A stretch of 64,000 nt of DNA from G963663365 sp963663365 (GCA_963663365.2 CAXXIH010000001.1:806001-870000); one strand, 5' to 3'; positions 1 to 9,828 are shown, counted from the stretch's first letter. Notes: generated by a model from the letters alone, not told the origin. Program-made: numbers and translations.

Positions 1-220
1 CATGGCTATACCAAGCTGATGCGGAAGGTGCAAAACAGCGGCTCATCAGGAGATTCGCCCTCCCGCGGCGTGACCGCCGTGGACCTGACGCCTAACGGCT
101 CACGATTTCAGGGTCTGGGTGGGACATTTAGATGGTCAACACCCTGCAGGGCAGAGTGTCGATAGTCGATCCGGCTCGTGGAGATGTTGCCCTCGATTTA
201 TAAGACAGTCGCTCCCCTGA
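1..220. repeat. Intergenic repeat mosaic (modules A, F, G)
   Basis: No gene is seen in the first 220 bases. The first 64 bases match a stretch near 49540-49596 (same ACCAAGCTGATGCGGAA start, then module A, core CTCATCAGGAGATTCGCC). Module F follows at about 69-153 (core CGGCTCACGATTTC, then CACCCTGC) and module G at about 173-217 (ends GACAGTCGC). The same modules recur elsewhere in other orders. Function unknown. Confidence 0.75.
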
Positions 221-271
221 CTAATTATGAGCCGATGTTTGAAGCGACTTCTAACAATTGGAAATTGGGAC

Positions 272-823
272 ATGAATCGTACTGCCTCCGCATTTACGCT
301 CATTGAACTCCTAATCGTTGTGGCCATTATTGGTATTCTGGCCGCGATTGCTGTTCCCAATTTCATGAATGCCCGTCTTCGCGCGAAAATAGCCGCTACG
401 ACCGGAAATATGCAGGCGATTGGCAATGCGCTTGAAATGTACAGCATCGATAACGGCAAATACCCGAATACCTATGTTCCCGGTTCGACAACCTTTATCA
501 ATCCGCGCATGCTACGTTTTCAGCGGCTTACAACACCGATTGGGTATATGAATGCCAGCGTGCGTGATGTTTTCAATACAGTCGATGAAGAAATCAATGC
601 GGTCTATCCGTTTTGGGGGCCGGACACGATGGACCACCGCCGCCTTTCCACATGGTTTGACCATCCGAATCTGCTACCGCTGAAATATCAACATGGCGGT
701 TGGGCTATCATGAGTTTTGGTCCCGACTTGGACTTTGAATCCACGCAAAAACAATATCTCGTATGGTTCGATGCATCCAATGGACTGATTAGCGATGGGG
801 ATATCTATCGTTTCGGCCCGTAA
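272..823 (+). CDS. Type II secretion-like pseudopilin (first of four)
   Basis: A 183-residue protein with a class III prepilin signal: short polar leader MNRTASA, then FTLIELL with the conserved Glu at mature position 5 and a hydrophobic helix of about 20 residues that anchors it in the inner membrane and packs the pilus core. The residue before the cleavage site is Ala rather than the usual Gly. The ATG at 272 is preferred over an upstream in-frame start at 227, because it puts the cleavage site 7 residues in. The C-terminal end SNGLISDGDI matches the other three pseudopilins here. No secretion-system genes are adjacent, so assembly must use machinery encoded elsewhere. It may be a minor pilin or a substrate-specific pseudopilin. 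Confidence 0.85.
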   Translation: MNRTASAFTLIELLIVVAIIGILAAIAVPNFMNARLRAKIAATTGNMQAIGNALEMYSIDNGKYPNTYVPGSTTFINPRMLRFQRLTTPIGYMNASVRDVFNTVDEEINAVYPFWGPDTMDHRRLSTWFDHPNLLPLKYQHGGWAIMSFGPDLDFESTQKQYLVWFDASNGLISDGDIYRFGP

Positions 824-850
824 ACGGATACATGATGAACAAAGAGCGCC

Positions 851-905
851 AGACTGGGTAAATGTCTGCTGAAAATCCTAAGCGCCGAGGGCCGCAAGAA
901 GCGGA
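851..905 (-). repeat. Inverted partial copy of repeat module D
   Basis: Read on the minus strand this stretch carries GCGCTTAGGATTTT followed by CATTTACCCAG, the same order as the module D copies near 19320 and 49930. It lies between the first pseudopilin and the YIP1-like gene, where a terminator could be expected. Confidence 0.6.
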
Positions 906-1000
906 GCAAAGAAATTTTTCATAACACACTTTAGAAAAGACTTACAAATTGACTCGAAAAATCTAGCTTAATATCCATCTCGTGACATAAGGAGGGAAGT

Positions 1001-1888
1001 ATGTCGAAAGAAACCGGCCGTTCTGCGGGTGACGATGATTCAACCGCTCCTTCGCCTTCCTGGGAATCACGTGATGAGTTGGGTATCGGCTCGGCATTTT
1101 GGGCCACTGTAAAAGAACTCTATTTGCGGCCCCGGTCCATCTTCTCTGCTTCAACCGGTCCCTGCGATGCACAGGGCGCGTTGCTTTATGGAACAATTGC
1201 CGGCTCACTGGGTATATTCGGCCTGCTGCTGGGCGGATATCTGTTTTGTTGTTGGATTGAATTGAGTCTCAGGCGTCCGCTCGCGATTTTATTGAATCTG
1301 GCGTTGGATTATGGATTCGCATACCTAGCGATCCTAACGCCCATCATTGTTTGCTCCTCCATTTATATGAGTGCATTGATCGTGCATAGCGTGCTAAAAA
1401 CACGAGGCAGCAATCTCCATTTTTCGCACACGTTACGCGTACACAGCTATGTTTCCGGGAACGCTATACTTCCAATGGTTTTATCCGCACTTATTCCCTC
1501 TGTCTGTATCATATTTGCGCTTGTGGATTATACCAGCCACACCCCTTCGCGAATTCCTCCTGGCGTCATGTTCTCTATTATTGGTGCACCAGAGTTACAT
1601 ATGTTATTTTACGATATTTGGGAATCTCTTTGCGATACCCATTCTTGGCCCGCTTGGGCCTACTTATTTTCATTGCTTGTGCCCTTGTTGGCGGGAGGAT
1701 ACTATTTGGTCAGCACAGGCGCAGCAATTCAGTCTACTGTACATCGAGTGCGGCCCGGATTACGTATTCGCCTCTGTTACTTTCTCGTTTTTCTATTCTA
1801 TTTCTCTTTGGGTGCCTCTATCGACTTCTATTTTACGGCCATTAATGGCGACTTGAAGCTACCGCCATGGTGTAGAAATTTTTTCTAA
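1001..1888 (+). CDS. YIP1-family-like integral membrane protein
   Basis: A 295-residue protein. After a polar N-terminus (about 30 residues) comes a PSWESRDELG...FWATVKELYLRP stretch typical of bacterial YIP1-domain proteins, then about five hydrophobic segments (roughly residues 62-90, 98-135, 150-175, 220-245, 255-280). The ATG at 1001 has a strong ribosome binding site, AGGAGGGA, about 7 bases upstream. The bacterial YIP1 family has no settled biochemical role; a membrane-organisation or transport role is only inferred. The gene stands alone between a repeat and the convergent GH2 gene. Confidence 0.7.
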   Translation: MSKETGRSAGDDDSTAPSPSWESRDELGIGSAFWATVKELYLRPRSIFSASTGPCDAQGALLYGTIAGSLGIFGLLLGGYLFCCWIELSLRRPLAILLNLALDYGFAYLAILTPIIVCSSIYMSALIVHSVLKTRGSNLHFSHTLRVHSYVSGNAILPMVLSALIPSVCIIFALVDYTSHTPSRIPPGVMFSIIGAPELHMLFYDIWESLCDTHSWPAWAYLFSLLVPLLAGGYYLVSTGAAIQSTVHRVRPGLRIRLCYFLVFLFYFSLGASIDFYFTAINGDLKLPPWCRNFF

Positions 1889-1963
1889 TACCAATACACC
1901 ACAATAGGCATACCATGAAATTCGCCTCATCTTTGAGCCACGGCACAAACAGCCGGGTACTAT

Positions 1964-4129
1964 TTAAAGTTCCTCCACCACCTCAAACACACGGTGGCTT
2001 TGTACCGGCGCGTCTTGTCCGGATATCAGTTCGGCAATGATCTCATACGATCCGCGCTCTTTCGGAAAATGAACCGAAAACGGAAGGATTTCGCGTCCGA
2101 GACTTTCCACTTTACAAACCTGTGAATATTCGCAAACCGGGCGGCCTTCTTGCATGATCCGTACCCGGACCAATCCTTCCCAATCATCGTAAAGATCGTT
2201 GATGACATAGACCGCGAGCTGACGATTGGAATCGAGTGCAACACGGGCGTCCCAAAAATCAAGCATCAATCCCACTGGAGCGAATGAATCCTTAACGAAT
2301 TTCTCAAAATAGGGATCGTATTCTAATGCGCGCACGTTTATAAAATTGTCGCTGGTGGCACCGGCCTCGGGACGATCAATCCCGCCCGGACGTGAATAGC
2401 CAAGTCCGCAAAAATGAAGCACGCCTGCACATTTACGGTGGCATCGCCAAAACTCGGTCATGGCCGCAAGGTAGCGGCCATAGAGTTCACGACGCGCATC
2501 AACAGAGGCATCCGGTCCGAGGTATTTGTTATAGAATTTATGAGTCAAACTAGTAGATGTTCCGTTTCGGTTAAGCCACATCCAACCGTATTCATTGATT
2601 ACGTTCGGATTTTGATAAACGGTATCTTCTCCACTACGTTCGCTGGGACCGTTATGAGGCACTCTCGGTTCTTTCAATAACGTAGATAAAAGACCTTCCG
2701 GAGGTGGATCGCTTTCAGGCAGTCTGTTCATCAGGTAGGGATGCGTCTCCATGGGATCATCCGGGCGTTGTGGCGGAGACCACCCGTTTTCCCATGGACG
2801 GTTTGAACGATCCAATTCACGTACAAGTCCGATGGCCTTGCCCGTTTCCTCAGTCACAGTCTCATTTTGTGCGTCCCAAATCACAACACAGGGATGGTTC
2901 CAACGTTCACGCATCCAGTCTTTGTACTCTTTGGCAATTTCATCGTTCGCCAAGCCTTCCGGCCAGTTCTCTTTTTGACCACCATGCCAAATCGGAAATT
3001 CATCCTGAATCAAAAAACCTAATTCATCGGCAATGTCATACCAAATCTCCGGCGGGAATCCGATACAATAGCGAATGGAATTCCAGTGCATGGCCTTAAA
3101 CTGTTGGTGCAACCGCCGCACCCAATCGGTTTGCCAGGGAAGATCATCCCGGGATGCATCCTCAAAGAAACGATAAATGCAAACATTCGTCCCCCGCATG
3201 AAATAAGGCTTGCCATTTAAAATGGCCCGCCCGCTGTCAGCATCGAAAGAGAATGTCCTCATGCCGAAACGCGTTTCATAACAGTCTTTCTGTGTCTCGA
3301 TGGTGATGCGATAAAGGAATGGGTCTTCAGGCGACCACAAGTGAGCATTCGGAATGGGCACACGCAATTCAAATGCACCTTCGGATTCCTGAGATGCTTC
3401 TGCCTGATAGGTCTTCTTTTCACCAACATTCCGTCCCGTTCCCGCCTCATGGATCGTAACCGAAACCGGCAACGTTTTGACATCGCTTTCAACATCGATT
3501 TCCGCGATCACACCCACACTCGATGTTTCAAGATTCGGGACCAATTGGACATTCCGAATATAAGGTTTCCCCGAAAGTATCAAATCGACTGAATCGTAAA
3601 TCCCGGGAATGTACTTGTACTTCTCAAAATCCGCACCGGATGGGATCGTCGATGGAACGGAATCCTTGTAAGCCCCGACACGAACAATCAATTCATTCTC
3701 TTGGCCGTCGCCATTCAGAGCATCTTTCACATTGAAATAGGCCGGTGTAAAACAAGGCAAATGCTCACCCAATAGTTTTCCATTCAGATACACCTTCGTC
3801 CCATACTTGGCTTTATGGATTTTAAGGATCGCCGTTTCCGGAATATCACTTGTAGTCTTGAAAGTTTTCCGATACCAAAAGGCCTCGCGCCGCGCACTTG
3901 GTATTCCCACCTCAAAAAAATCCGGCGAACTCATATCGATAAGCCCGGGAACGACAACCCGGTGAGGAAAGGCCTCCGGGATTGTATCCATACTCCCTTC
4001 TTCAATCTCCCAAAGTCCATCCAGGCGTATCACCTGACGTAAATCGCCGCTTTGTACAGATACGCAAAGCAGCAGCAGGCATGTAATCATTGAGAATGAG
4101 TTGAAGAATCGCCCAAATACCATTTCCAC
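1964..4129 (-). CDS. Glycoside hydrolase family 2 protein (beta-galactosidase/glucuronidase-like), exported
   Basis: A 721-residue protein beginning with a signal peptide (hydrophobic core about residues 10-25). The order is: GH2 sugar-binding jelly-roll (about 30-190, with FWYRKTF), immunoglobulin-like domain (about 195-295), TIM barrel (about 300-600). The barrel carries the acid/base in WDAQNE (Glu423) and the likely nucleophile in INEYGW (Glu513), so both catalytic glutamates are present. The length is shorter than LacZ and close to beta-glucuronidase or mannosidase-type GH2 enzymes; substrate cannot be read from sequence. It lies 33 bp downstream of the YciH-like gene and probably belongs to the same reverse-strand transcript as the two Gfo/Idh oxidoreductases. 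Confidence 0.9.
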   Translation of the reverse strand: MEMVFGRFFNSFSMITCLLLLCVSVQSGDLRQVIRLDGLWEIEEGSMDTIPEAFPHRVVVPGLIDMSSPDFFEVGIPSARREAFWYRKTFKTTSDIPETAILKIHKAKYGTKVYLNGKLLGEHLPCFTPAYFNVKDALNGDGQENELIVRVGAYKDSVPSTIPSGADFEKYKYIPGIYDSVDLILSGKPYIRNVQLVPNLETSSVGVIAEIDVESDVKTLPVSVTIHEAGTGRNVGEKKTYQAEASQESEGAFELRVPIPNAHLWSPEDPFLYRITIETQKDCYETRFGMRTFSFDADSGRAILNGKPYFMRGTNVCIYRFFEDASRDDLPWQTDWVRRLHQQFKAMHWNSIRYCIGFPPEIWYDIADELGFLIQDEFPIWHGGQKENWPEGLANDEIAKEYKDWMRERWNHPCVVIWDAQNETVTEETGKAIGLVRELDRSNRPWENGWSPPQRPDDPMETHPYLMNRLPESDPPPEGLLSTLLKEPRVPHNGPSERSGEDTVYQNPNVINEYGWMWLNRNGTSTSLTHKFYNKYLGPDASVDARRELYGRYLAAMTEFWRCHRKCAGVLHFCGLGYSRPGGIDRPEAGATSDNFINVRALEYDPYFEKFVKDSFAPVGLMLDFWDARVALDSNRQLAVYVINDLYDDWEGLVRVRIMQEGRPVCEYSQVCKVESLGREILPFSVHFPKERGSYEIIAELISGQDAPVQSHRVFEVVEEL

Positions 4130-4162
4130 AATTCCCTTCTTGCTATCAACACAGAGGACATC

Positions 4163-4528
4163 TCACCCGCCGGAGATTTTCGCCGAATAACCGCGTTGCC
4201 GGAGTTCCTCAAGCAACATCTCCCGGCGGTCACCTTGAATCTCAATCGTTCCGTTTTTGACTGTGCCGCCGGTTCCACACTTTTTTTTCAAACTGCGGGC
4301 TAGGTCGCTCAGTTCATCAAACGTAAGCGGCAAACCGGTGATAACCGTTACCCCCTGCCCTTTACGTCCTTTGGTTTCACGGTGAATTCGTACGGTGCCA
4401 CTCCCCTTGGGTGCAGGTGCTTTGCGATTGCAAATACATTCAGCAACCGGTTTTCCGCAGCCCGAACACATCCGCCCCGATTCGGTGGAATACACAATCC
4501 CGGAATTTTTATTCTTCTTGGCCGTCAT
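4163..4528 (-). CDS. yciH: SUI1/eIF1-like translation factor YciH
   Basis: A 121-residue protein. The N-terminus has a zinc-ribbon-like cysteine cluster (CSGCGKPVAECIC) common in bacterial YciH proteins, followed by the SUI1 domain: TVRIHRETKGRKGQGVTVI, then a basic loop LKKKCGTGGTVKNGTIEIQG and a C-terminal RGYSAKISGG. SUI1 proteins bind the small ribosomal subunit and influence start-codon choice; the bacterial role is less clear. The ATG at 4528 has AAGG 8 bases upstream; an ATG two codons earlier (4534) is possible. A housekeeping-type gene inside a sugar locus is unexpected. Confidence 0.9.
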   Translation of the reverse strand: MTAKKNKNSGIVYSTESGRMCSGCGKPVAECICNRKAPAPKGSGTVRIHRETKGRKGQGVTVITGLPLTFDELSDLARSLKKKCGTGGTVKNGTIEIQGDRREMLLEELRQRGYSAKISGG

Positions 4529-4584
4529 ACACATTGCCTTTCAGACACTGCCCATCAATCGACCTTTTAAATTGCAGTATAGGA

Positions 4585-5658
4585 TTATCGAATCCGCACC
4601 GCTTTGGCTTGAGCTTCGAGACTCAATTGAGCCGCCAGAAAAGTATGTTTCTGCGGCATGGCGGTTTCGGTGCCATCCAGACAATCGCGAATCAGATGCC
4701 CGAAAAATGGATAGCCGACCTTGCCGCTCACGGGGATATACTGCTCTTTTTCGCCGTCCACCAAAAACACATGATCGCCTTCGGCCGCGCGGGCCACATC
4801 GATATATTTCCGCAATTCAATCGAGCCTTCCGTACCCATGATAAATGTACGCCCATCACCCCATGCGCCCATACCATCCGGAGTAAACCAATCCACACGG
4901 AAATACATTGTCGCGCCATTACTGCCGACCAACATCGCATCACCGAAATCTTCCAGTTCGGGATATTCAGGGTGGTTATAATTGGCAACCTGGCTTCGAA
5001 CAACTTCGGCCTCTTCAACATCGGCATAATACAAAAACTGTTCGATCTGATGACTTCCGATATCGCATAAGATGCCGCCGTATTTTTCTTTGATGAAAAA
5101 CCAATCCGGACGGCTGGGAGCGTTAAGACGGTGCGGTGCGATATTGGTCACCTGTAAAACTTTACCGATAGCGCCGTCTTTAATCAGCTGGCCGGCAAAT
5201 GTCGCGCATTCATTGTGCACACGCTCGCTATAGCAGACCGACCAAATCAATCCCGTCTCTTCGACTTTGGCCCGGGCCAGTTCCAATTGCCCGAATGTCG
5301 TAAACGGCGCTTTGTCGCTTAAATAATGTTTGCCGTGATCCATAACCCGCAGGCCCAATGCGCAACGCTCAGATGTAACCGCCGCTCCGGCAACAAGGTT
5401 TAGCGTTTCATCCTCAAAAACTTCAGACTCCGAACGCGCGGCCTTAACTTCGGGATACGTATCACAAAATTTCTGAACTTTGGCCGGATCAGGATCGTAT
5501 ACCCATACTAATTCACCGCCGGATTCGGTTAGCCCATTGGTCATGCCGTAAATATGGCCATGGTCCAATCCCACCGCGGCAAAGCGAAAATCCCCTTGTT
5601 CGCATACCGGATTCGGTTTGCCTTTGGGGGCGTACATCATTCCATCCGCTTTCTGCAT
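4585..5658 (-). CDS. Gfo/Idh/MocA family oxidoreductase
   Basis: A 357-residue cytoplasmic NAD(P)-dependent oxidoreductase. The Rossmann part begins FRFAAVGLDHGHIYG, an atypical dinucleotide loop seen in a Gfo/Idh subgroup. The usual EKP motif appears as SDKAPF. The substrate half has GGILCDIGSHQIEQFLYY, containing the Asp and His expected for catalysis. GGGAG about 8 bases before the ATG supports the start. It lies 24 bp downstream of another Gfo/Idh gene, so the pair is probably co-transcribed and acts on sugars released by the neighbouring GH2 enzyme (inference). The exact substrate is unknown. Confidence 0.9.
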   Translation of the reverse strand: MQKADGMMYAPKGKPNPVCEQGDFRFAAVGLDHGHIYGMTNGLTESGGELVWVYDPDPAKVQKFCDTYPEVKAARSESEVFEDETLNLVAGAAVTSERCALGLRVMDHGKHYLSDKAPFTTFGQLELARAKVEETGLIWSVCYSERVHNECATFAGQLIKDGAIGKVLQVTNIAPHRLNAPSRPDWFFIKEKYGGILCDIGSHQIEQFLYYADVEEAEVVRSQVANYNHPEYPELEDFGDAMLVGSNGATMYFRVDWFTPDGMGAWGDGRTFIMGTEGSIELRKYIDVARAAEGDHVFLVDGEKEQYIPVSGKVGYPFFGHLIRDCLDGTETAMPQKHTFLAAQLSLEAQAKAVRIR

Positions 5659-5682
5659 TTTACTTCTCCCTAATCTCGTTCG

Positions 5683-6843
5683 CTATTTCGAATCGCGGCT
5701 CGAGCCCACAATGATGTTATCATCGCCAAAGTTTTCGATGGCTGTTTTCTTCTCATAAAAATGGGTTGCGTTGGCCTGCACGTCTTTAGCTGTATAGAAC
5801 GGGCAATCAGGCGTTAATGGTAAATGCACGGTGCTCCCGGTCGAAGCCGATTGATAGATGGCCATAATCAATTCCAGTGTCTTCCGGCCTTCGTGTCCGT
5901 CGACCAAAACCTTCCCGCCGGTCTCGATAGCGGTCAGCACATCGTCAAATTCACCCTCGTAGAGTTCCCTTTGAAGTTGCGGAACATCTTCGTACATCGC
6001 ATTGATTTGGCTTTCCAACTCGGGATTCTGATCAGGAAAACCATTGCTCCGGGATGTTGAGGCATACACTTTCCAGGGGAAAGATATCCGTGCTTTTTCC
6101 GCCTGAAACACCAATTGCTGTTCTTCGCCATGGTGCACAACCGAACAAGTAAGCTGTGCTAGACTTCCATTAGCAAATTTCAAGACAGCAACCGAGATAT
6201 CTTCAACTTCGGCGTTATCATGCGCCGTATTGCTCATCACCGCACAGACTTCTGATGGCATTCCCATCATCCACTGGAAAAGATCTACATGGTGCACGGC
6301 ATGATTAAGCGTGCAGCCTCCGCCTTCTTTTTCCCATGTGCCCCGCCACCAAAGATCGTAATAACAATGTCCCCGCCACCAAAACGAATCCACCTGCGCA
6401 TGCAGGATTTTTCCGGCGATTCCCGAATCCAGAACGGCTTTAAGGCGCTGGATAGGCGTACGGAAACGGTTCTGCGCGATAATGGCAAGTTGTTTTCCGC
6501 TCTTCTCCTGGGCGGCTAACATTGCATCGCATTCGGCCAATGAAGGAGCCATCGGCTTTTCGCAAATGACATGCTTACCGGCCTCCAAACAGTCGATGGC
6601 AATTTGCGCATGCGTATAGGGCGGCGTACAGACAGAAACGAGATCGATATCGTCATTTACCAAAAGTTTCTTGTAATCGTCTACAATCGCTACATCGAGT
6701 TGAAATTCCTTTTTCTTTTCCTCTGCCTTGTCGGGATAAATATCCGCAAGCGCGGCAAGTTGACACCGTTCGGGGAATTTCAAATACGTCTCAATGTGTG
6801 TGCGTGATATCCCCCCTCCGCCGATGATGGCTGTTTTGATCAT
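5683..6843 (-). CDS. Gfo/Idh/MocA family oxidoreductase
   Basis: A 386-residue protein. The start at 6843 gives MIKTAIIGGGGISRTHIE, the classic Rossmann dinucleotide site, with AAGGA about 8 bases upstream; the reading frame stays open for 39 more codons but those look non-coding. EKPMAPS is the conserved cofactor-binding motif near residue 95, and HAVHHVDLFQWMMG supplies the catalytic His/Asp region. It is the first gene of the probable reverse-strand operon and divergent from the UroD-like gene at 7008, so the 165-bp gap should hold both promoters. Likely a sugar or polyol dehydrogenase of unknown specificity. Confidence 0.92.
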   Translation of the reverse strand: MIKTAIIGGGGISRTHIETYLKFPERCQLAALADIYPDKAEEKKKEFQLDVAIVDDYKKLLVNDDIDLVSVCTPPYTHAQIAIDCLEAGKHVICEKPMAPSLAECDAMLAAQEKSGKQLAIIAQNRFRTPIQRLKAVLDSGIAGKILHAQVDSFWWRGHCYYDLWWRGTWEKEGGGCTLNHAVHHVDLFQWMMGMPSEVCAVMSNTAHDNAEVEDISVAVLKFANGSLAQLTCSVVHHGEEQQLVFQAEKARISFPWKVYASTSRSNGFPDQNPELESQINAMYEDVPQLQRELYEGEFDDVLTAIETGGKVLVDGHEGRKTLELIMAIYQSASTGSTVHLPLTPDCPFYTAKDVQANATHFYEKKTAIENFGDDNIIVGSSRDSK

Positions 6844-7007
6844 AATACGATTCCTTTTGCGCCGGTTCTGTAGTGTAGCATCCGTATCAGGCTGATAACA
6901 CCCGGGTGACATCCCGTCACTCCTAACAAGCAATCTCTTGACGAAAATCAGCCGGTACATGAAATTGCAGAATAGAAGCTATCCCATCGAAGTGAGCGAA
7001 CCGCTAT

Positions 7008-8177
7008 ATGATTACCAAACGCGAATGGATAAAGGCCGTACTAAAAGGCGAAAAAGACCTGCCGATCCCTCAGCATTGGATGGGCTTTTTTAATGGAGAT
7101 TTGGCAAGACGACTCTCGCCGGAATCATGCCATTACAATCCCATGTGGCTTTATGATGTCCCCGATCACTTCGATATGACAGCGATGGGACCGGAGCAAC
7201 TGGATCGTATGATCGCGTTTAATAATTACACGGGACGTTGTTTCGCTTGTTTGGGCAAGGGAGCGAATATCGGTTTTGGACATGGCGGCCCCGGTGAGTT
7301 TTTCGTGCGGACAGTTGAGCGAAGTGACAATTTATTGACGGCCCAATATGAAACCGGAGTCAAAGCCAAAGTCCAATTCGATCCGCATTTCTACCATCAT
7401 TACGATCACCCGATTCGCTCACAGGATGATGCAGAAAAACTTGAACTGCCCGATCCGGCCGATCCCGAACGGTACAAAGGATTTGCCCAGGATGCTGAGT
7501 ATCTGAAATCCAAAGGGGAATACGTGCTCGGCTCGTTAAATGGCTTTTTCTCCGGCCTGCATTATTTCATGATGGACTATCAAGATACGCTGATTAATCT
7601 GCTCGATAATCCCGGACTCATCGGTACAATGCTGGAACGTTTAGGCGAATGGAATGTGACCGCCGCTCAAAAAATGGTCGAGGCGGGCGCAGATTGCGTA
7701 ACCTTATGCGATGATGTCGGCACCAAAGAGACATTGTTAATGTCTCCAAAACTCTACCGCGAATACTTCAAGCCCTGGCATGCCAAACTTTGCGAAACCG
7801 TCCACGCTTCGGGCGGCGATGTGCATTTTCACAGCCATGGCGCCAATACGCCTCTCTTAGATGATTTTGTCGATTGCGGTTTCGATTTCATCAACCCTTT
7901 TGATCCTGAAGAAGGATATGACATTGAACAGGTGCTAAAAAAATATTCGCAACATTTCGTAATCGTCGGAGGATTTCCCACAAGTTTTTGGAAATGGGAT
8001 GCGGAACAACAAAACGCTTATTTGGAAAAGATGGGCCAATTGGGCCGCCAACATGGACGGCTGATCTTTATGGATTCGGGCGGCGTCCCCGATAATGTGA
8101 CCCGTGAAGATTTCGAGCGCATCAATCAAGTCAGCCGAAAAGTCCGCGGAATTGAGGCGGTTCCCGGAACGGTATAA
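7008..8177 (+). CDS. Uroporphyrinogen decarboxylase-like (UroD superfamily) protein
   Basis: A 389-residue protein with the UroD/methyltransferase TIM-barrel pattern: N-terminal TKREWIKAVLKGE, a central GLHYFMMDYQDTLINLLDNP, GADCVTLCDDVGTKETLLMSP, and the late motif GGDVHFHSHG with the barrel-end FINPFDPEEG. Members of this branch are common near glycan loci in PVC-like genomes and are not the heme enzyme. Some relatives are corrinoid-dependent methyltransferases such as MtaA, but no corrinoid protein is adjacent. The gene is divergent from the Gfo/Idh pair. Its role is inferred to be catabolic demethylation or an unknown decarboxylation. Confidence 0.85.
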   Translation: MITKREWIKAVLKGEKDLPIPQHWMGFFNGDLARRLSPESCHYNPMWLYDVPDHFDMTAMGPEQLDRMIAFNNYTGRCFACLGKGANIGFGHGGPGEFFVRTVERSDNLLTAQYETGVKAKVQFDPHFYHHYDHPIRSQDDAEKLELPDPADPERYKGFAQDAEYLKSKGEYVLGSLNGFFSGLHYFMMDYQDTLINLLDNPGLIGTMLERLGEWNVTAAQKMVEAGADCVTLCDDVGTKETLLMSPKLYREYFKPWHAKLCETVHASGGDVHFHSHGANTPLLDDFVDCGFDFINPFDPEEGYDIEQVLKKYSQHFVIVGGFPTSFWKWDAEQQNAYLEKMGQLGRQHGRLIFMDSGGVPDNVTREDFERINQVSRKVRGIEAVPGTV

Positions 8178-8342
8178 GAACAGTCCGCTTCGACAAGATT
8201 TCGCTCAGAGACGCGCTAAGCCTATAAAAACCAACTGGTTTACGCCGGGTGGTTGATGTTCTGCAAACGCCGCAATACAATACTGGTATATCTTAGCAAA
8301 CGTCCGGTATTGTGATTTGATCGGGCACAGGGGGGTCTAGAA

Positions 8343-9089
8343 ATGTTGTTCCGGCAATCATTCCGTCTCTTGGCGATTCTCGCCATAAGCATTGGCTTGG
8401 GCTGTGCCACAAAACACACAATCCGTACCGTCACACCCGGCGCTCCCGATTCGTATGCCCACCAGGTCACCGGCGCAGGTGTGATAGCCGCGGCTGATCC
8501 TTTTTCCACATCGGAAAAATCCCGTTCCGCCTTTTCTATGGATGTTACTCAAATGGGCTATTTTCCGATTTTGCTTGTGCTGGAGGACCGAAACGAAAGC
8601 AGTTCCGGCGTTATGCGGTCTATCGGGAAGTCAAGTTTTCGGCTTATCGATTCCAATGGACCTGAATACAGTCCGGTGAGTGGAACCATGATGGCCACGG
8701 CCATGACCACGCCGCATAAAAGAATCGATGACAATAGGCATCTTAAAAGAAGACTGGATAAAATCGCGGCGGGTGAGGGCGGAGATCAGCTGGATGTCAT
8801 TCGGGCCAATTTCGATAGCGAAGTAAAAGACAACGATTCCCGGAAATCCGATTTTGGCAAAATCACAATTTCCCCCTTGGTCAAAAGCAGACGGGAGCGC
8901 GCCAAGCTTATTAGGCAGGACTTCCAATCGAAAGAATTACTCGATGCCGTATTTCTACGTCCCGGGGAACAAACATCCGGATTTGTCTATTTCAAAATCC
9001 CGAATCCCAGGCAATTTCACGGCAGGCTTGAATTCGTTGTAAATACCCCCCAGGGTGAACACCGTTTCTCAATCCCCATCGAGCCTTAA
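8343..9089 (+). CDS. Lipoprotein of unknown function
   Basis: A 248-residue protein with a lipoprotein signal: hydrophobic stretch LLAILAISIGLGC and Cys21 as the lipidation site. The ATG follows AGGGGGG about 9 bases upstream. The mature part is polar; from about 205 it reads LRPGEQTSGFVYFKIPNP and ends with a beta-rich stretch PQGEHRFSIPIEP, resembling surface or periplasmic binding folds. I do not recognise the family. It stands alone before a large repeat cluster. Confidence 0.65.
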   Translation: MLFRQSFRLLAILAISIGLGCATKHTIRTVTPGAPDSYAHQVTGAGVIAAADPFSTSEKSRSAFSMDVTQMGYFPILLVLEDRNESSSGVMRSIGKSSFRLIDSNGPEYSPVSGTMMATAMTTPHKRIDDNRHLKRRLDKIAAGEGGDQLDVIRANFDSEVKDNDSRKSDFGKITISPLVKSRRERAKLIRQDFQSKELLDAVFLRPGEQTSGFVYFKIPNPRQFHGRLEFVVNTPQGEHRFSIPIEP

Positions 9090-9099
9090 CCGAATTTTC

Positions 9100-9790
9100 T
9101 CTTCTAGAGGCGGATTCAAACTCCCATTCCAGAAAGCCAAGGTTCCGCCAAACCGAGGTTTTAACATTGCACACCTACGGTGCTTGGTTTGTTCCATTAA
9201 GAGAGACAGTGGATGGCGGGGGAGTTTTTGCAAAAGACAATTCATTTTGTGCGGCCCTTACAGGGCCGGGAGTTTTTGGGTTCCTAATCCCAGGCGGCGT
9301 CTTTCCGCCTCCGGCGTCCAGACTATGCCTGGGGCTGTAGGCTTTTGTCCTTTCAGGACATGGTGAGGGTGTTTAAGGAAGTTGGTTGATGAAGAGAAAC
9401 ATATGTAGCTAGTAAAGACAACGGCTCATCAGGAGATTCGCCCTCCCGCGCCGCCGTTGGCGGCGAGAGAGGAGAAAGTGGAGAGGTGAAAGTAGAACCC
9501 GTGACCGGGCGGGACGTGACGCCTAACGGCTCACGATTTCGGGGTGTGCAGTAAGGATTTAGTTGGTCGGCACCCTGCACGCCGCCATTCGGCGGCGAGA
9601 GAGGAGAGAGTGGAGAGCACGAAAATTTTACAGAGTTGGTGGATAGCGGGAAGGTATTCGCGGCAAAGGTCGTGTGTTATCGCCTCTTGCGCTGACGCGC
9701 GCAGATAAAAATTTATCTGCGCCACCCGGTGGAGATACATGTTCAGCTTAGAACATACAGTTGCTTATCAGGAGATTTGTCCTCCCTCGA
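9100..9790. repeat. Repeat mosaic cluster 1 (modules B, C, A, F, E, A)
   Basis: No real gene in this 740-bp gap. In order: module B (9170-9226; hairpin around CACCTACGGTG then TTGGTTTGTTCCATTAAG), module C (about 9250-9393; hairpins GGCCCTTACAGGGCC, CCCAGGC...GCCTGGG, GTCCTTTCAGGAC), module A (9422-9446), module F (about 9500-9585), module E (9681-9734; perfect 11-bp arms GCGCAGATAAA/TTTATCTGCGC), and a diverged module A (9763-9786). Short open frames across here are by-products of the repeats. Confidence 0.8.
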
Positions 9791-9828
9791 CCATTCATAG
9801 CCTGGGGTTTTGAAAACATTTCTAGTGT

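Noticed and set aside
9055..9740. Several open frames of 60-100 codons over the repeat cluster
   Set aside because: They follow the repeat modules, appear in both strands, have odd composition and no ribosome binding sites; the same peptides recur at every module copy.
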